Origin: Apostichopus californicus
Taxonomy: Eukaryota; Echinodermata; Holothuroidea; Aspidochirotida; Stichopodidae
Length of the DNA: 21,075 nucleotides
Assembly: GCA_020650975.1 (NCBI GenBank)
Contig: JAIPMN010000752.1
Span: 4,821-25,895 of the forward strand
Direction of reading: 5' to 3'
Shown here: piece by piece, positions 1 to 11,300 of the stretch
Layout of the letters: every line of letters starts with the position of its first letter
Numbering within the stretch: position 1 is the first letter of the stretch
Translations under genes and position numbers: made by a program
Notes under the pieces: model-generated
Databases searched by the model: none
Told to the model about the DNA's origin: nothing
Seen by the model: only the letters and a program-made list of their open reading frames with translations

Positions 1-30
<30 letters not shown>
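1..30. repeat. Poly-A tract at window edge
   Basis: Thirty consecutive A. It could be the tail of a retroposon extending left of the window or a simple homopolymer; its left boundary is not visible. Confidence 0.8.
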
Positions 31-32
<2 letters not shown>

Positions 33-708
33 AGGAACAATATTTTGAAACTTAAAAGAGATACCCTGAAACAGGTATTTTTGGATCATTGATATGACCC
101 CTCCATGTCTTTACTGTGATGGGGTGTTACCATTGCAGTTTTTAGGCGCAAATGGCACGGCATGGCTCCTGCCATACCCATAAATTCTTTACCATGCTTT
201 TAAGAACTTTACAATAAACCGATACAAACTATTTAACGTTTGAATTACTGAATACCTTCACCAGTTTGACTCGACCAATCGGCTTAACTTGGACATTGGT
301 CAACTTGTTGACATAAATATGAGAAATGACAAATTGTAAAGTTATTAAAATTTGAGAATGTTCATCATTAATCAATCATAAAGATATACATTTTGGATGA
401 TAATGAACATTAACAAACGTTAATGTTGCATGCTATAAATAGTACAATGTGTCTGCATGAAAACAAAAAACAGATAAAAACGCTTCATATTTTCTCTTTC
501 AAATACGACACTGCATACGTTCCTCTGTTGCAATACTGGGTAATGAACAGTGGAAAAAATGTAATTTTTCTACATTTTTCCATGACAAAAAAAATGGAAA
601 AAAAAAACCCAGAACATTGTGCTCTTTCTATTTTACCTTCCATTTTGTCTTATATTTGGGAGAATATTGAGCACGAGGAAATATTTGTAAAATGTGAAAT
701 TAAACAAA

Positions 709-740
709 AGCCCCCCCCTCACTTCCCCCCCCCCCCTCCC
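709..740 (+). repeat. C-rich homopolymer tract
   Basis: Two closely spaced C runs (8 and 13 C) separated by short interruptions. Similar C runs recur at about 2430, 10642, 17150 and 20902, and G runs at about 21034, a genome-wide style of simple sequence. Confidence 0.7.
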
Positions 741-774
741 CACAATTGTGTTTTACTTTGTCATCATCTCTGGA

Positions 775-1400
775 ATTTTAACTTTAAAAAGAAGGATATA
801 CTTTTATTTTATCCGACTTTAATAAATATATTGGAATACATTGTTATTATTGCCTAAACTTTTGAAAAATAATATTTTCAATAATTTATTACCCTTTCAC
901 TCTATATTAAATAAATATAAATACCTATAAGAGTGGGAATACTATTGTGTTGCCATGTGATATTTCCATGAAGTATTGCAATACCATTTAAAGACATCCA
1001 GTTTGTCTGAGGCTAATAAAATTGTTGTCAGCCGATGGTGTGTCGTCCTCCAGAGGACAAATTTGTCCTCCAGGGGACAACTTTACATCATCCTCAGAAT
1101 GCTAATTTTACAATCAAAAATACTTTTTTAATTATCCGACTTTGAATACTATAGGAAGACATCTTTATGATTCCCTAACCTTTTGAAAAATATCATGGTC
1201 AGTAATTTATTATCCATTTAAATGAATAATGCTATCTTGATACTGTCTAAGGTGTTGACTTGCGAACTTTTAAAGACATCCAGACGCTAATATATTTGTC
1301 GTCAGACGACGGTGGGCCGCCCTCACAAGAACAAATAGGTCCTCCTGGGGACGGTGGGCAATCCTGAGGAGAACAAATAGGTCCTCCTGGGGATGGTGGG
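775..1400 (+). repeat. Imperfect tandem duplication, about 320 bp
   Basis: Copy 1 (about 775-1085) and copy 2 (about 1105-1400) share, in the same order, ATCCGACTTT (811 and 1132), CTTTTGAAAAATA, TAATTTATTA, TTAAAGACATCCAG and a GTCCTCC..GGGGAC end. The offset is about 321 bp. Copy 2 runs directly into the 42-bp minisatellite; copy 1 carries only about one unexpanded unit. Edges are approximate. Confidence 0.7.
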
Positions 1401-1735
1401 TCTTCCTCACAAGAACAAATAGGTCCTCCTGGGGACGGTGGGCCATCCTCACAAGAACAAATAGGTCCTCCTGGGAGGGTGGGTCGTCCCCACAAGAACA
1501 ATATGTCCTCCTGGGGACGGTAGGCCATCCTCACGAGAACAAATAGGTCCTCCTGGGGACGGTGGGCCCTCCTCACGAGAACAAATAAGTCCTCCCGGGG
1601 ACAGTGGGTCATCCTCACAAGAACAAATAGGTCCTCCTTGGGACGGTGGGCAATCCTGAGGAGAACAAATAGGTCCTCCTGGGGACGGTGGGCCATCCTC
1701 ACAAGAACAAATAGGTCCTCCTGAGGATGGCCTGC
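1300..1735 (+). repeat. 42-bp minisatellite, about ten units
   Basis: The anchor (A/G)GTCCTCC recurs at 1338, 1380, 1422, 1464, 1504, 1546, 1588, 1630, 1672 and 1714. The period is exactly 42 bp except for one 40-bp step. Units contain GGGGACGGTGGGCCATCC and ACAAGAACAAATAG with scattered substitutions. Because 42 is divisible by three, the minus strand stays open in two frames across much of the array; I do not take that as coding evidence. It lies downstream of the GGT7-like stop codon. Confidence 0.93.
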
Positions 1736-2203
1736 TTACAGAGCGACAGTTAAAGGACCCTGTCACACCTACCATTCGTATACCAATATCTTATCAGACA
1801 ACCAACTGTATGGTTTCCAAAGAGACCTCAAAAAGCAAGTAAAGGTTAAAGGTCAAAATTGATGACCGGCAAACTTTCTTTAAAGGCACTAGACGTTTTC
1901 ACAAAACCTGCTAGATTTGATAAAAATGTTCACATAGTTTAACAACCAAAAACTTACAACACACATTTCAGCATTTCTTAGACGGTTCTATGAATATTCA
2001 TATCTACGAGAGTTACTATTTTGCATTAACTTTTTTTGTGTGGGCAAGTTTTCATGACGAAATATTACTGACTTGAGACTAAAATTTTGGGTACCAAGAG
2101 TCAATGCTGTCCAGCCAGCTCTTTTCAGTACTTAATACAACCCGTTTGAATACCAACCTTTGGTTAACAACGTATTTAACTACTCATATAGCATACATAT
2201 TCT
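1736..2203. other. 3' flank / probable 3' UTR of the GGT7-like gene
   Basis: About 470 bp of unique AT-rich sequence between the stop codon and the minisatellite. No AATAAA (TTTATT on the plus strand) is seen here. The nearest ones further out are near 1206 and 886, so the transcript could extend through the minisatellite. The end is unresolved. Confidence 0.4.
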
Positions 2204-2376
2204 TCATGGTCTACCAAACTTGACAGCTTTAGCTCCAAGCTGCCTGGGATCGGCTCTCGCCGATAGTTGGTCTTTTTCTTTCATCACTCCGTGGACGATG
2301 CTGATACCTCTCATCTCCGTATCGATAGAATCGTACATCTTTCCAAACGCTGCAATTGTTTCATTGGTAATGCCAT
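2204..2376 (-). CDS. GGT7: GGT7-like exon 13: C-terminus and stop (residues 552-608)
   Basis: Acceptor CGTTTAG|ATGGCA and stop TGA at 2206-2204. It encodes the terminal beta-alpha-beta of the small-subunit-like domain: TNETIAAFGK.., then ISIVHGVMK and a basic tail ending KFGRP. The I.IVHGV stretch corresponds to the strand containing WVHGS in vertebrate GGT7. Sequon at Asn556. Confidence 0.87.
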
Positions 2377-5300
2377 CTAAACGAAAAAAAATCAATAAAA
2401 AACCAGTTGGGCTTTGTGATTCCAAATTCCCCCCCCAAAAATCAAAATTTCCACAACCAAAAAAAAATATGAGTACGGTAGAGCAAGTGCGTTAACTACG
2501 TCCAAGAATTAAGCGAGAACCACAAACGATCAGAGATTTTCAGCTCTTATTTGTAGCATGCACTGCCTTGAGGGTATCAACCATTTAATCCACCGGTAAG
2601 GATATTGCAACATAGAATTAGTCTTCCTATAGTATGACTTATGAATAAGGACATTTTTCTCCAATATTGAGCTACCAAATCAGCTCTACTACCAACAATG
2701 CCTTTAATAAATTGTTACTATGAATGAGAGCTCTACGTGACATTGTTTATACACTGTGAAATATTTTCGCAACTTACTACCAGAGCAAAAGTCCATCTAG
2801 TATAAATCACAGAGAGAATGGCCAATTTTGAGACCATTTGATATACCCTGTTGATCCCCTGAGCCATTTTCCCACCATTTGAGGTAACCTATTGACCCCT
2901 TGAAGCTCAGAGGGTGAAAACTGTTAAGAGCCAATTAAATCTGTATAAAGCAAGACTACCAACTCGTTGAAGCAGATTTTAATTCATGGATGACTGTACG
3001 CTTGTATGATTCCCTTCACAAAACTACAACTAAACTTGACCAACCTGTTCACCAAAAGAAAATCCAGACATCACAGATTAATTGTAGCTTTAACAGTGGA
3101 ATATCATGTCTGAAAAGCCTTTCAGACTTTTTTTTCAGACCTGTTGGCCTCATTTTGACCTCCACCAAGTCCGATCAGGTTCTTGCACTCAACAAGTTGC
3201 TTCTGCATACCATGTATGAAGTTCAACAAAGATGTACACTTTTTGAGTTAACCTGTTCACAACGTTTTCAACTTTATTTCAATTTTAATTTCAAAAATTT
3301 AAAATTTGTAAAAAGTCACAGAAAAAAACTTTAATTTGTCACTATTTCTTTACTTTAATGAATTTTCTCTGCTTAAAATGTTTAACCTACCTTCAATCTC
3401 TAACACGTCTGGTACAAGCGCATCAAAGACTCTCACTTTGGGTTTGATAGCCGATGTAATGTTGTACCCCATCAGTAACCTCAAGGCTACCTGGGCTACC
3501 CCGGCAGCGCTCCGGCCGCCCTCCTTTCGATTGCTAATGCCGCTCACCCCACCAATACCCCACCGACGGGTGCAAAAATTTGAGATGTTCCACGACAGAA
3601 GCGGCGCGAGATCCGCCTGGGGGCGCTTCGATGGTCCGAGAAGATTCGCCTGAGGAACGAAAACAGATCATCGATTACTATCTTTTTGCATCGGGGAATT
3701 ATTCCCAGACCGTTAATTTTACCTCATTTTGCTAAGCGAATCTGATGGCTATCATCCTTTTACAATGTGAACACAAAGCTTTAAAGCAAAGCAAAGCAAA
3801 ACCTACGTACGGGTTAAAATGCGGGTTTTCCAAGGCAATATAAGATTTTCAAATTTGACAAGAAAACGATCGGGACAGTTTTACAGTCTGGCCAGACGAC
3901 AGATGACAAAATAAAATTTTGTGCACTTTTACTTGAGATGTAGAACAAAGTTAAATCGAAACGCATTGCTACAAAATCCAATCTTGACAGCTTTGTTCCG
4001 TTAACTACGATATAAAATTCCTTCCAAGCTTTCTTACTCTGTTTCCATTGACACAACTGAGACCCCCCCTCCTGTACGGCTAAAATCACTGGTAAATGCT
4101 GAAAACCTTTGTAGTACCATCCCGTCAAACAATCGCATGATTTTTCTAGGTTTAATTAACCCTTTTTCAATATTTTTTCCAAGAGTAAAAAAAACAAAAA
4201 GGAGATGTTAGTGTAGTCCCACGTACATTACAGATTAGTGTGTAACGGCCTCATACAAATGAATTCAACATTCCATTTTAATTTTAACTCGACAACAGGC
4301 CAAGCTAAATAAAACAGGGAGTTGGATCAACCTGCATCATTTCACAAGCTCCCTTTATTGATGTATGTTTTAAATTTAAGGCTTTGTTATTCCTTTTATT
4401 ATTTTCAGTACACTTCCTTAAAAGACTCTGGGTAACATTCAGAGGAATTATGGGAAAAATATACCGGAAGAGCCGGGTTTATATATACTCACCGCAGAGG
4501 GCTTGTATTCTGACTTGCCTTCCCAATCGAAGCTGTTCATCGCATCATTCAGAATGATTCCGCTGGTTGTCATCATCTTGGCACCGAACGGAGAATTTAA
4601 AGTGCTGCGAGGAAATGAAATCAAGTCGGGGGGATCAATTCCACGATTCTTCTATCTATGTGGTGTTTTACGGTTTAAATCTGTGTCGAAATTTGCCGGG
4701 TGTTGCGGTTAATACCCCGAAAATATCTGTTTTCCTCCGTCCTTTAGAACCAAACCACAAAACGATGACATCAGACAAAATCTTACCCGTACCACAAAAA
4801 AAAAAAACTTCTGTAAAATTTGTCAGACACAAAAACACATTTATACATACCTGGAAATGGACACCATGGTTCCGTCCGGACCTATAGCAACCACCTGCGA
4901 TCCTCCGTATGTTGAAGCTGGCGTGTGAATCTGTCCCGGGAAATACTGCTTCAGGTCAAGGGTCGATGTGTCGTTAATTTTCTTGCGTAATTTCTTTGTG
5001 GTATCGTTACTGAGAAAAGTGAAAAAAAAACGCATGTGAATAGAAAGTCCGTCTGTCTGCATTTACTGAGCTACTGTAGCAAATCAGCTCTGAAACCAAC
5101 CAAAACGAATAAAAAAATTGCGTTCAGCGGTTCAATTTTGATGGTTAAACTGTTAACAAAATAACTCTTCATTTATTTTGTAGGGGTTAATTATTCGGAT
5201 GATTAACCGGTTATTGACTGACGTTGCTTGCCCCTATCTAAGGCTTTTTCTATGGCCATCCATGATTGTCTGACCATTGGTTAATCATTATCAATACATG

Positions 5301-8300
5301 TATCTTACGGCCCAGGTCAATTTGTAAATCAGTTCACTGTATCATCCATTTTGGGAAAAATATAACGCCAGCATGTGTAACAGACATGAAACATACACAT
5401 ACATGCATGCATACTTGCATAAATACACACATACAAACACACAAAAAAACATATAAAACAAATTTAACAAAGTCATTAACCCTGAAGAATGTCTAACCCT
5501 ATACCTACCTCATTACAATTTCTGTTTAATTTTAGCCTAGATAAATTTCCATTCAAGCTACTGAAAAATTAACCTCTGAAAAACGGATAGATTTTATACT
5601 TACCCTAGCATTTTGATTGTGAAGTTGCCAATACCTGGAGTAAAAGTGGGATCACCCAGGCCAGTAGCATAGGCTTCTGAGAGCTTTAAAGCCTATGAAA
5701 AGAAAAATACTCCAAAGTATTAGCCTTTTTTTTTTTAAAGATATAGACATCGGCGCCTAGCACAGGCGATGCAAAAACCATGTCTACAGTGATCCCATTG
5801 TAGGTTTGTGTGATACCACGGATATGTGAAAATAAAACCCTTACTCTAAACGTTTGTAGCATCACTGGAGGTACACAAACCATCGGAAATTTCCAGATCC
5901 GTCGTTCCGGTTTTAAGTCAATTTCCTTACGTCTACAATCTACCTTTTTCCAGCCTTGACGCCTTCCTATTGCAAAAAATCTGTTGAAACGATTGTTACC
6001 TCTTTTCATTATGCAACAGCTTTTTCAGGTAACAGCTTCATACATCCAGAGGGAACATTATTACCTCTACAGATTTTTATTTATTTATTAGAAGTTGGAT
6101 TTGTGGTAAACCCTCATCGCCCCCTACAAATCAATCTTGGAAGGTGTGAGGCAAACCCTCCTTACCTCTATAAACCCTTAGGTAGCCTCTGACTTAAACC
6201 TCACAAAGAACAAGGTAGATTTGAGGTAAAACCTTATTACCTCTACAAATCAATGGTGGCAATCTAAAGAGAAACCTCATTACCTATTCAAATCTTAGGT
6301 ACCCTCTGAGGTAATACTTGCAAATTTACAATGTAGATAGATTTGTGGTAAATCATCATCATTATTACCTCTACAGATCAATGGTGTCTTTTTAACAGAT
6401 AATTCTAGGTGAACTATTATCTCTACAAACCTTGGATAGCTCTGAGGTGAACCCTTCTTACCTCTACAAATCTATGGTAGTATAAAGGATCAGATGCATT
6501 GACTGTGGTATAGTTGTAACTTTCCATTATATTCAATATCGCTAGCGCCATTGGACCATTACTGGGTGCACCTGTAGTATAGATGTCCTGATCTGCAAGG
6601 AGTAACCATCCGGAGATAAAATTATTCTATTGTCAAAATATATTAAGGATAGTGCAAGTCCGAGTGAGTGCGCGAAGGGCAATTTGTTTCTTTTGTTCAG
6701 CTACGGCAAAACACACAGAGAAAGTATACATAAACATACAATTAGCATACAAAGAACTTTAAACTCAATCCCCATCATTAAATAGACTGTTTAGCAATTG
6801 GTCTATTGGTACAGCGCCTAGTGGCAGCTCTTATCTTCGGTCTCATTCTTCTCCATCTTTACTATGGACTGATACAACAAATTTGTCTATGGAATATACA
6901 AGTGGAGAATATAACCCCAAGGAGTTTCATAGTGAAGAAACTTTACATCATTTTTCTGTTCTTTAAAGTTAAATTTTTGACAAACAAACAGACAGACAGA
7001 CAGACACATGAATCAATCAAATTCATCTCTTACCTTGGTAGGTCACAGAGTAAACTTCCAAGTCCTCTGTGGTATAGTTGACTAGATCCGCTAACGTCAT
7101 TATCCCGGAATTATCGGCAATCTATTAGCAAAATTACAGATACAGAAAACTCGGTAAATTGAAGCTAATTTATTAGTATAGTCACATAAAAATTCCAATC
7201 ATATTCATTAATGTTTGACTACAGCACTGCAAATCAATGCCTGTCAAACTTATCAATTTATTATCCTTGCCTCACAAACTATTAACATCTAAACCTGTCT
7301 TTCTGCACGAATCTGTTAAATAGTTGGTGACCGTTTCTTTATCCTCAGAATCCGATATATATATACCAATCACTAAGTTTTGAGTAATACTCAAATCACG
7401 GTCTCTTTATAAGATCCTTTTGACCTAAACTGGAACTCAGTGAACTTATTCCCCAGTTGAAATATGTCGAAACTCTTCAATACTCCTGGCATGTGTGGGT
7501 TTGTTTGTGTGTTTGTGGGTAGGTGTATGTATTAATTGGGCTAGGACCTGGCAAATAGATGTTATGAATTTACTGTCACAAAACAAGACCTAGTTTCTAG
7601 CCTAACAGGCAATAGGTATATATGCAGTTGTGAGTTTTAAGCTACAGACCAGAAAACTGCCTCATTGTTACGTACCATCCTTCTAAAGTTAAGCAACATT
7701 TCTAAATTCTGAGCCATGATTCTACCGACATCATACCATACCTTGTTTACTTCTTCTTCTTGTTTACAAAATGACTTTATCCGCAAAACTAATTGCAATT
7801 CTATATACACACTTGTGGAGTATAGTACTACCATTATATGTATAAACACATCATACAGAGTAACCTGTCACTCACACAGCCATCTTCAATCAAATGAAGC
7901 TGTTTATGATTAAAACTTCTTCTATTTCAATTTTATTATTGCAATTTTTTCATTGATTTATTTATTTATTTTTATTAATTTTTATTTCATGGGAGTTTTT
8001 TTCTCTCATTTATTTTCTTCAAAACTTACGTAGGATACGATTTCATCACCGACGACGGATAACGAAGGTTCTTTCATTTTGGAGAGCTGTATTAAAAGCT
8101 TGGCATACTCCGGTCGATATAAAAGTTGCGTAGCGTTGACTTTACCAACATCTCTGGATATGAGTTCTCTCAGATTAAGGGACAGCTTGGAGAGATCCAC
8201 CTTCTGAATGGCTTCCGCTGATGATGCGAAAACAAGAGGTAAAAATGTAAGAACTACAACTCCCCCCCCTTTAAAGCAGTTTGCCAGCATTGACTCTGCA

Positions 8301-11300
8301 AACACCTGTAAATGACTACATGTTTCAAACAAGGAAATTAAAATTATTATAATTCTCAATCACAAACAGCTTGGTTAGTTTGGAATACTAGGCACTGGGT
8401 CGGATTGGCTTTTTAGAATGAAACATGAAAAAAGCATTCCATGACATTGTTTTGGGGTTGTTTTTTGTTGTTGTGTTTTGAAATGATCTGAATGTGATTG
8501 ATTTGTACCATTATTAAAATTATAAGCCCATAGAGTTTCATTGGTGAAGTTAGATGTTTAATGACCTTCCCTTTAAGTCATCCCTCAAAAATGAGGTGGA
8601 TTTGCTGGTGATTTAATGACTGCCCAAAAGAGTGATGTAACCTGAAATGCAGAGTAACAAAGGAATTAAAAGAAATCACTTCAATCAGTTTAATAACTAT
8701 GGAAATATACTTTAACAGGGGGCTCAAAGAGCTAGATGCAACCGTGCCACGAAAATGTAAACGTTCCTCGGCTAACATCTTGGGTAACACTGCCAAAAGT
8801 CGGAAAAGCATTAAAGGTAACGTGGGCCCAGTTTCAGGTACATCCTACAAAACCTCAAAACGTGTGATTTAAAGAACTTACCGAGTGCTTCAGTGACTAG
8901 GAAGCCATATCTTGCCAAGTTGATAGATTCAGTGAAGAGGTCCTGCCAGGGTGTCCTTAAAACAAATGAAGAGGAAAGTTCATAGACAGCTCTAATAATA
9001 ATAATAATAATCAGCAGTTATTTTTACGACGCTGAAGTGACTGTAAATGTGGGAGAAACCCGCAAGGGCTTATGGATAACAACTTACACATCTGGTGGCT
9101 TCTAATTCATATACATAACATTTTAACTCAAACTTGGAATCGTTTACATTTAGAAAGTCATTTCAGATGGGAATACCGTAGATTGTTCTTGAATGAAAAA
9201 CCCAACCTTACTATGACCCCGCCGGGTATCGAACCCCGGAACCTCCCGATTGCTAAGCCTCATTGCTTCAAATACCTAAGCCTTTATCCACTGGCCACAG
9301 CACCACAAATGGATGCCTGGTGCAAATGAGACTGATGGTACATCCCAATGGACGGTGCAGTGTATATACATCTGTACATAGCGATGAGTGGTATACCGAG
9401 ACGAATGGTATACCCCGACGAATATCGCTGTAAATGTTCTCAACCACTCGTCGTGGACCCGCAAGACTCTTCATGAGTGATGGAACAGTATTTATATATA
9501 TATGTACGTATATATCCTAGAAACACACACATCAGGATGGATCAGACACTATGGCCTCTCAAAGAATTCTTTACGATCAGCTTAGAATCTGAGAATAACA
9601 TAAACCTGAAATCTAAAGACAAAAGCTTTACCTGCCGTATTTTTTCCAAGCAGTTCTCATTCCAGCAATTTCACCAGGCACACCTACAGACATTCCACCC
9701 TGTAAAAAAAAAAATAATGAAATAATAACTTGTATAAGTGAGAAATATTCCACAAGAAATACACACAGATGAAATCTTGATTGACTGAACCCACCTAAGA
9801 GGCCAGACCCAAAGTGAGTCACAAAATAAAACCAGTTTTTCTGCACGTCGGAAAAGTTTTCTACAGCTTTAGAGGTTTTGATTAAATATTTTTCTTAACA
9901 CCTAGTCTATAGTCATTGCTATATTTCATGCATTCTTAGCATTGGTTCTGAAGGGGGGATGGGAGGGGGAGGGGGAGAGGGGGTCCAGTGGGTTGTGTTT
10001 CAGACATCATGGAAGATCCCGGGTTGTGGGGCCTAAAAGATTGGAAGTTTTACCAGTAAAGGAGAAATTCTTCACAATTGGTAGAAGTTGAGCGACACGA
10101 GTGATATGATAACATACTGTACCTCGACAAACGACCCGGTAAACATTTCTGGACTGCTTGAATCTGGTGACATTTCTCTGAAGTTGATGGCCTCTTTCTT
10201 CTGTTCCTTCGGGTTGCCAATAATCATGAATCCGCCTCTGAAATGAATATTCATTTTGAAGGAAAAATCACACTCGAAATGTAATACAAATTAGTGTCCT
10301 AAGGCCATCCACGATAAATGTTATAGGGTGCTAAACATGCAATTATATAGCACTTTGAAGACATCAAGATCAAAAAGCGCACAAGTCTGAGCTTCTATAT
10401 GGCAGGATCAGTGAACACTCCTCCCCCACCCCCACCCACCTTCCTCTGTGACAGTTTCTGGGGGTGTTGTGTGGAGCTGAGTGGGTGTCCCACCAGAAGG
10501 CTCTGTCAACAAATGCAGAAACCATGGTATTTTGGGCCAATTGGAAGTGATGAGGAACCTTGTCATGCTGGTTGTGTTCAACTTGAGAAGGAAATTGTGA
10601 AACATACTGAATAAAAGTATAAAGTGAACATTTAAATGTACACCCCCCCCCCCCACCAGGTTATTGAAAGAGCCTCCAACGCCCAGGCGCCCCAACGGAA
10701 GGTCCTTGTGAAGAACAACTTGACTAAGGCATTGGCGGTTTCAAGCAAAGAGAGCTATATTATTGTGGCATCTGAGGCATTCAGAAAGACAACTGTGTCA
10801 AAGAGGCATGTTTGTTTTTTGACCTGTTACATAAGCCCCTAGTCCAGGGCTAGCTCAAAACACACTCGGGCTAGTGCCAGTTTACAATTAAAGCCTGATG
10901 GGCTCGTAAAAATTCACTTGTTGATTTTTTCATTTTCAAAGATGACAATTGACTATTAGTATAAAGAAACACCACATTTACTACGTGGGTAATTTTACGT
11001 CAACCATTATTGAATTCTCACAAGATGAAGGGCGTTATGAAAAATGGCTCACCCTCCGAGACCGGATGCATGGAAATGAACGACTCCCAGGCAGAGCATG
11101 GTCGCTATGCCAGCATCTACCGCCGAACCACCGCCCTGAAGAATATCCGCTCCTTGCTGGGAGCAGATGCTGGCGTCCGACGAAACCGCACCGTACGGCT
11201 GAATCTGTGAAAGATAACCGGGAATAATCTTGCAATGGCTTGACAGAGACATTGATAAAGTCTCGAATCTCATGTATGAAATAAAAAAAACATTGTTTAA

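Noticed and set aside
423-857. 144-codon plus-strand open frame
   Set aside because: Low-complexity translation (poly-Lys, poly-Pro from C runs), no recognisable domain, and it overlaps the duplicated repeat block.
1300-1735. CRISPR-like regular repeat array
   Set aside because: Units are contiguous with no variable spacers, and the genome is eukaryotic; it is a minisatellite.
5686-6009. 107-codon minus-strand open frame upstream of exon 9
   Set aside because: It lies wholly in intron 8 apart from the acceptor edge and shows no GGT similarity; a chance open frame.
6806-7081. 91-codon plus-strand open frame
   Set aside because: Antisense to exon 7 and intron 7, no recognisable motif, includes a CAGA microsatellite.
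9210-9312. Functional tRNA gene
   Set aside because: A- and B-box-like segments are present, but the cloverleaf stems do not pair convincingly and the sequence continues into a SINE body with an (ATT)n tail.
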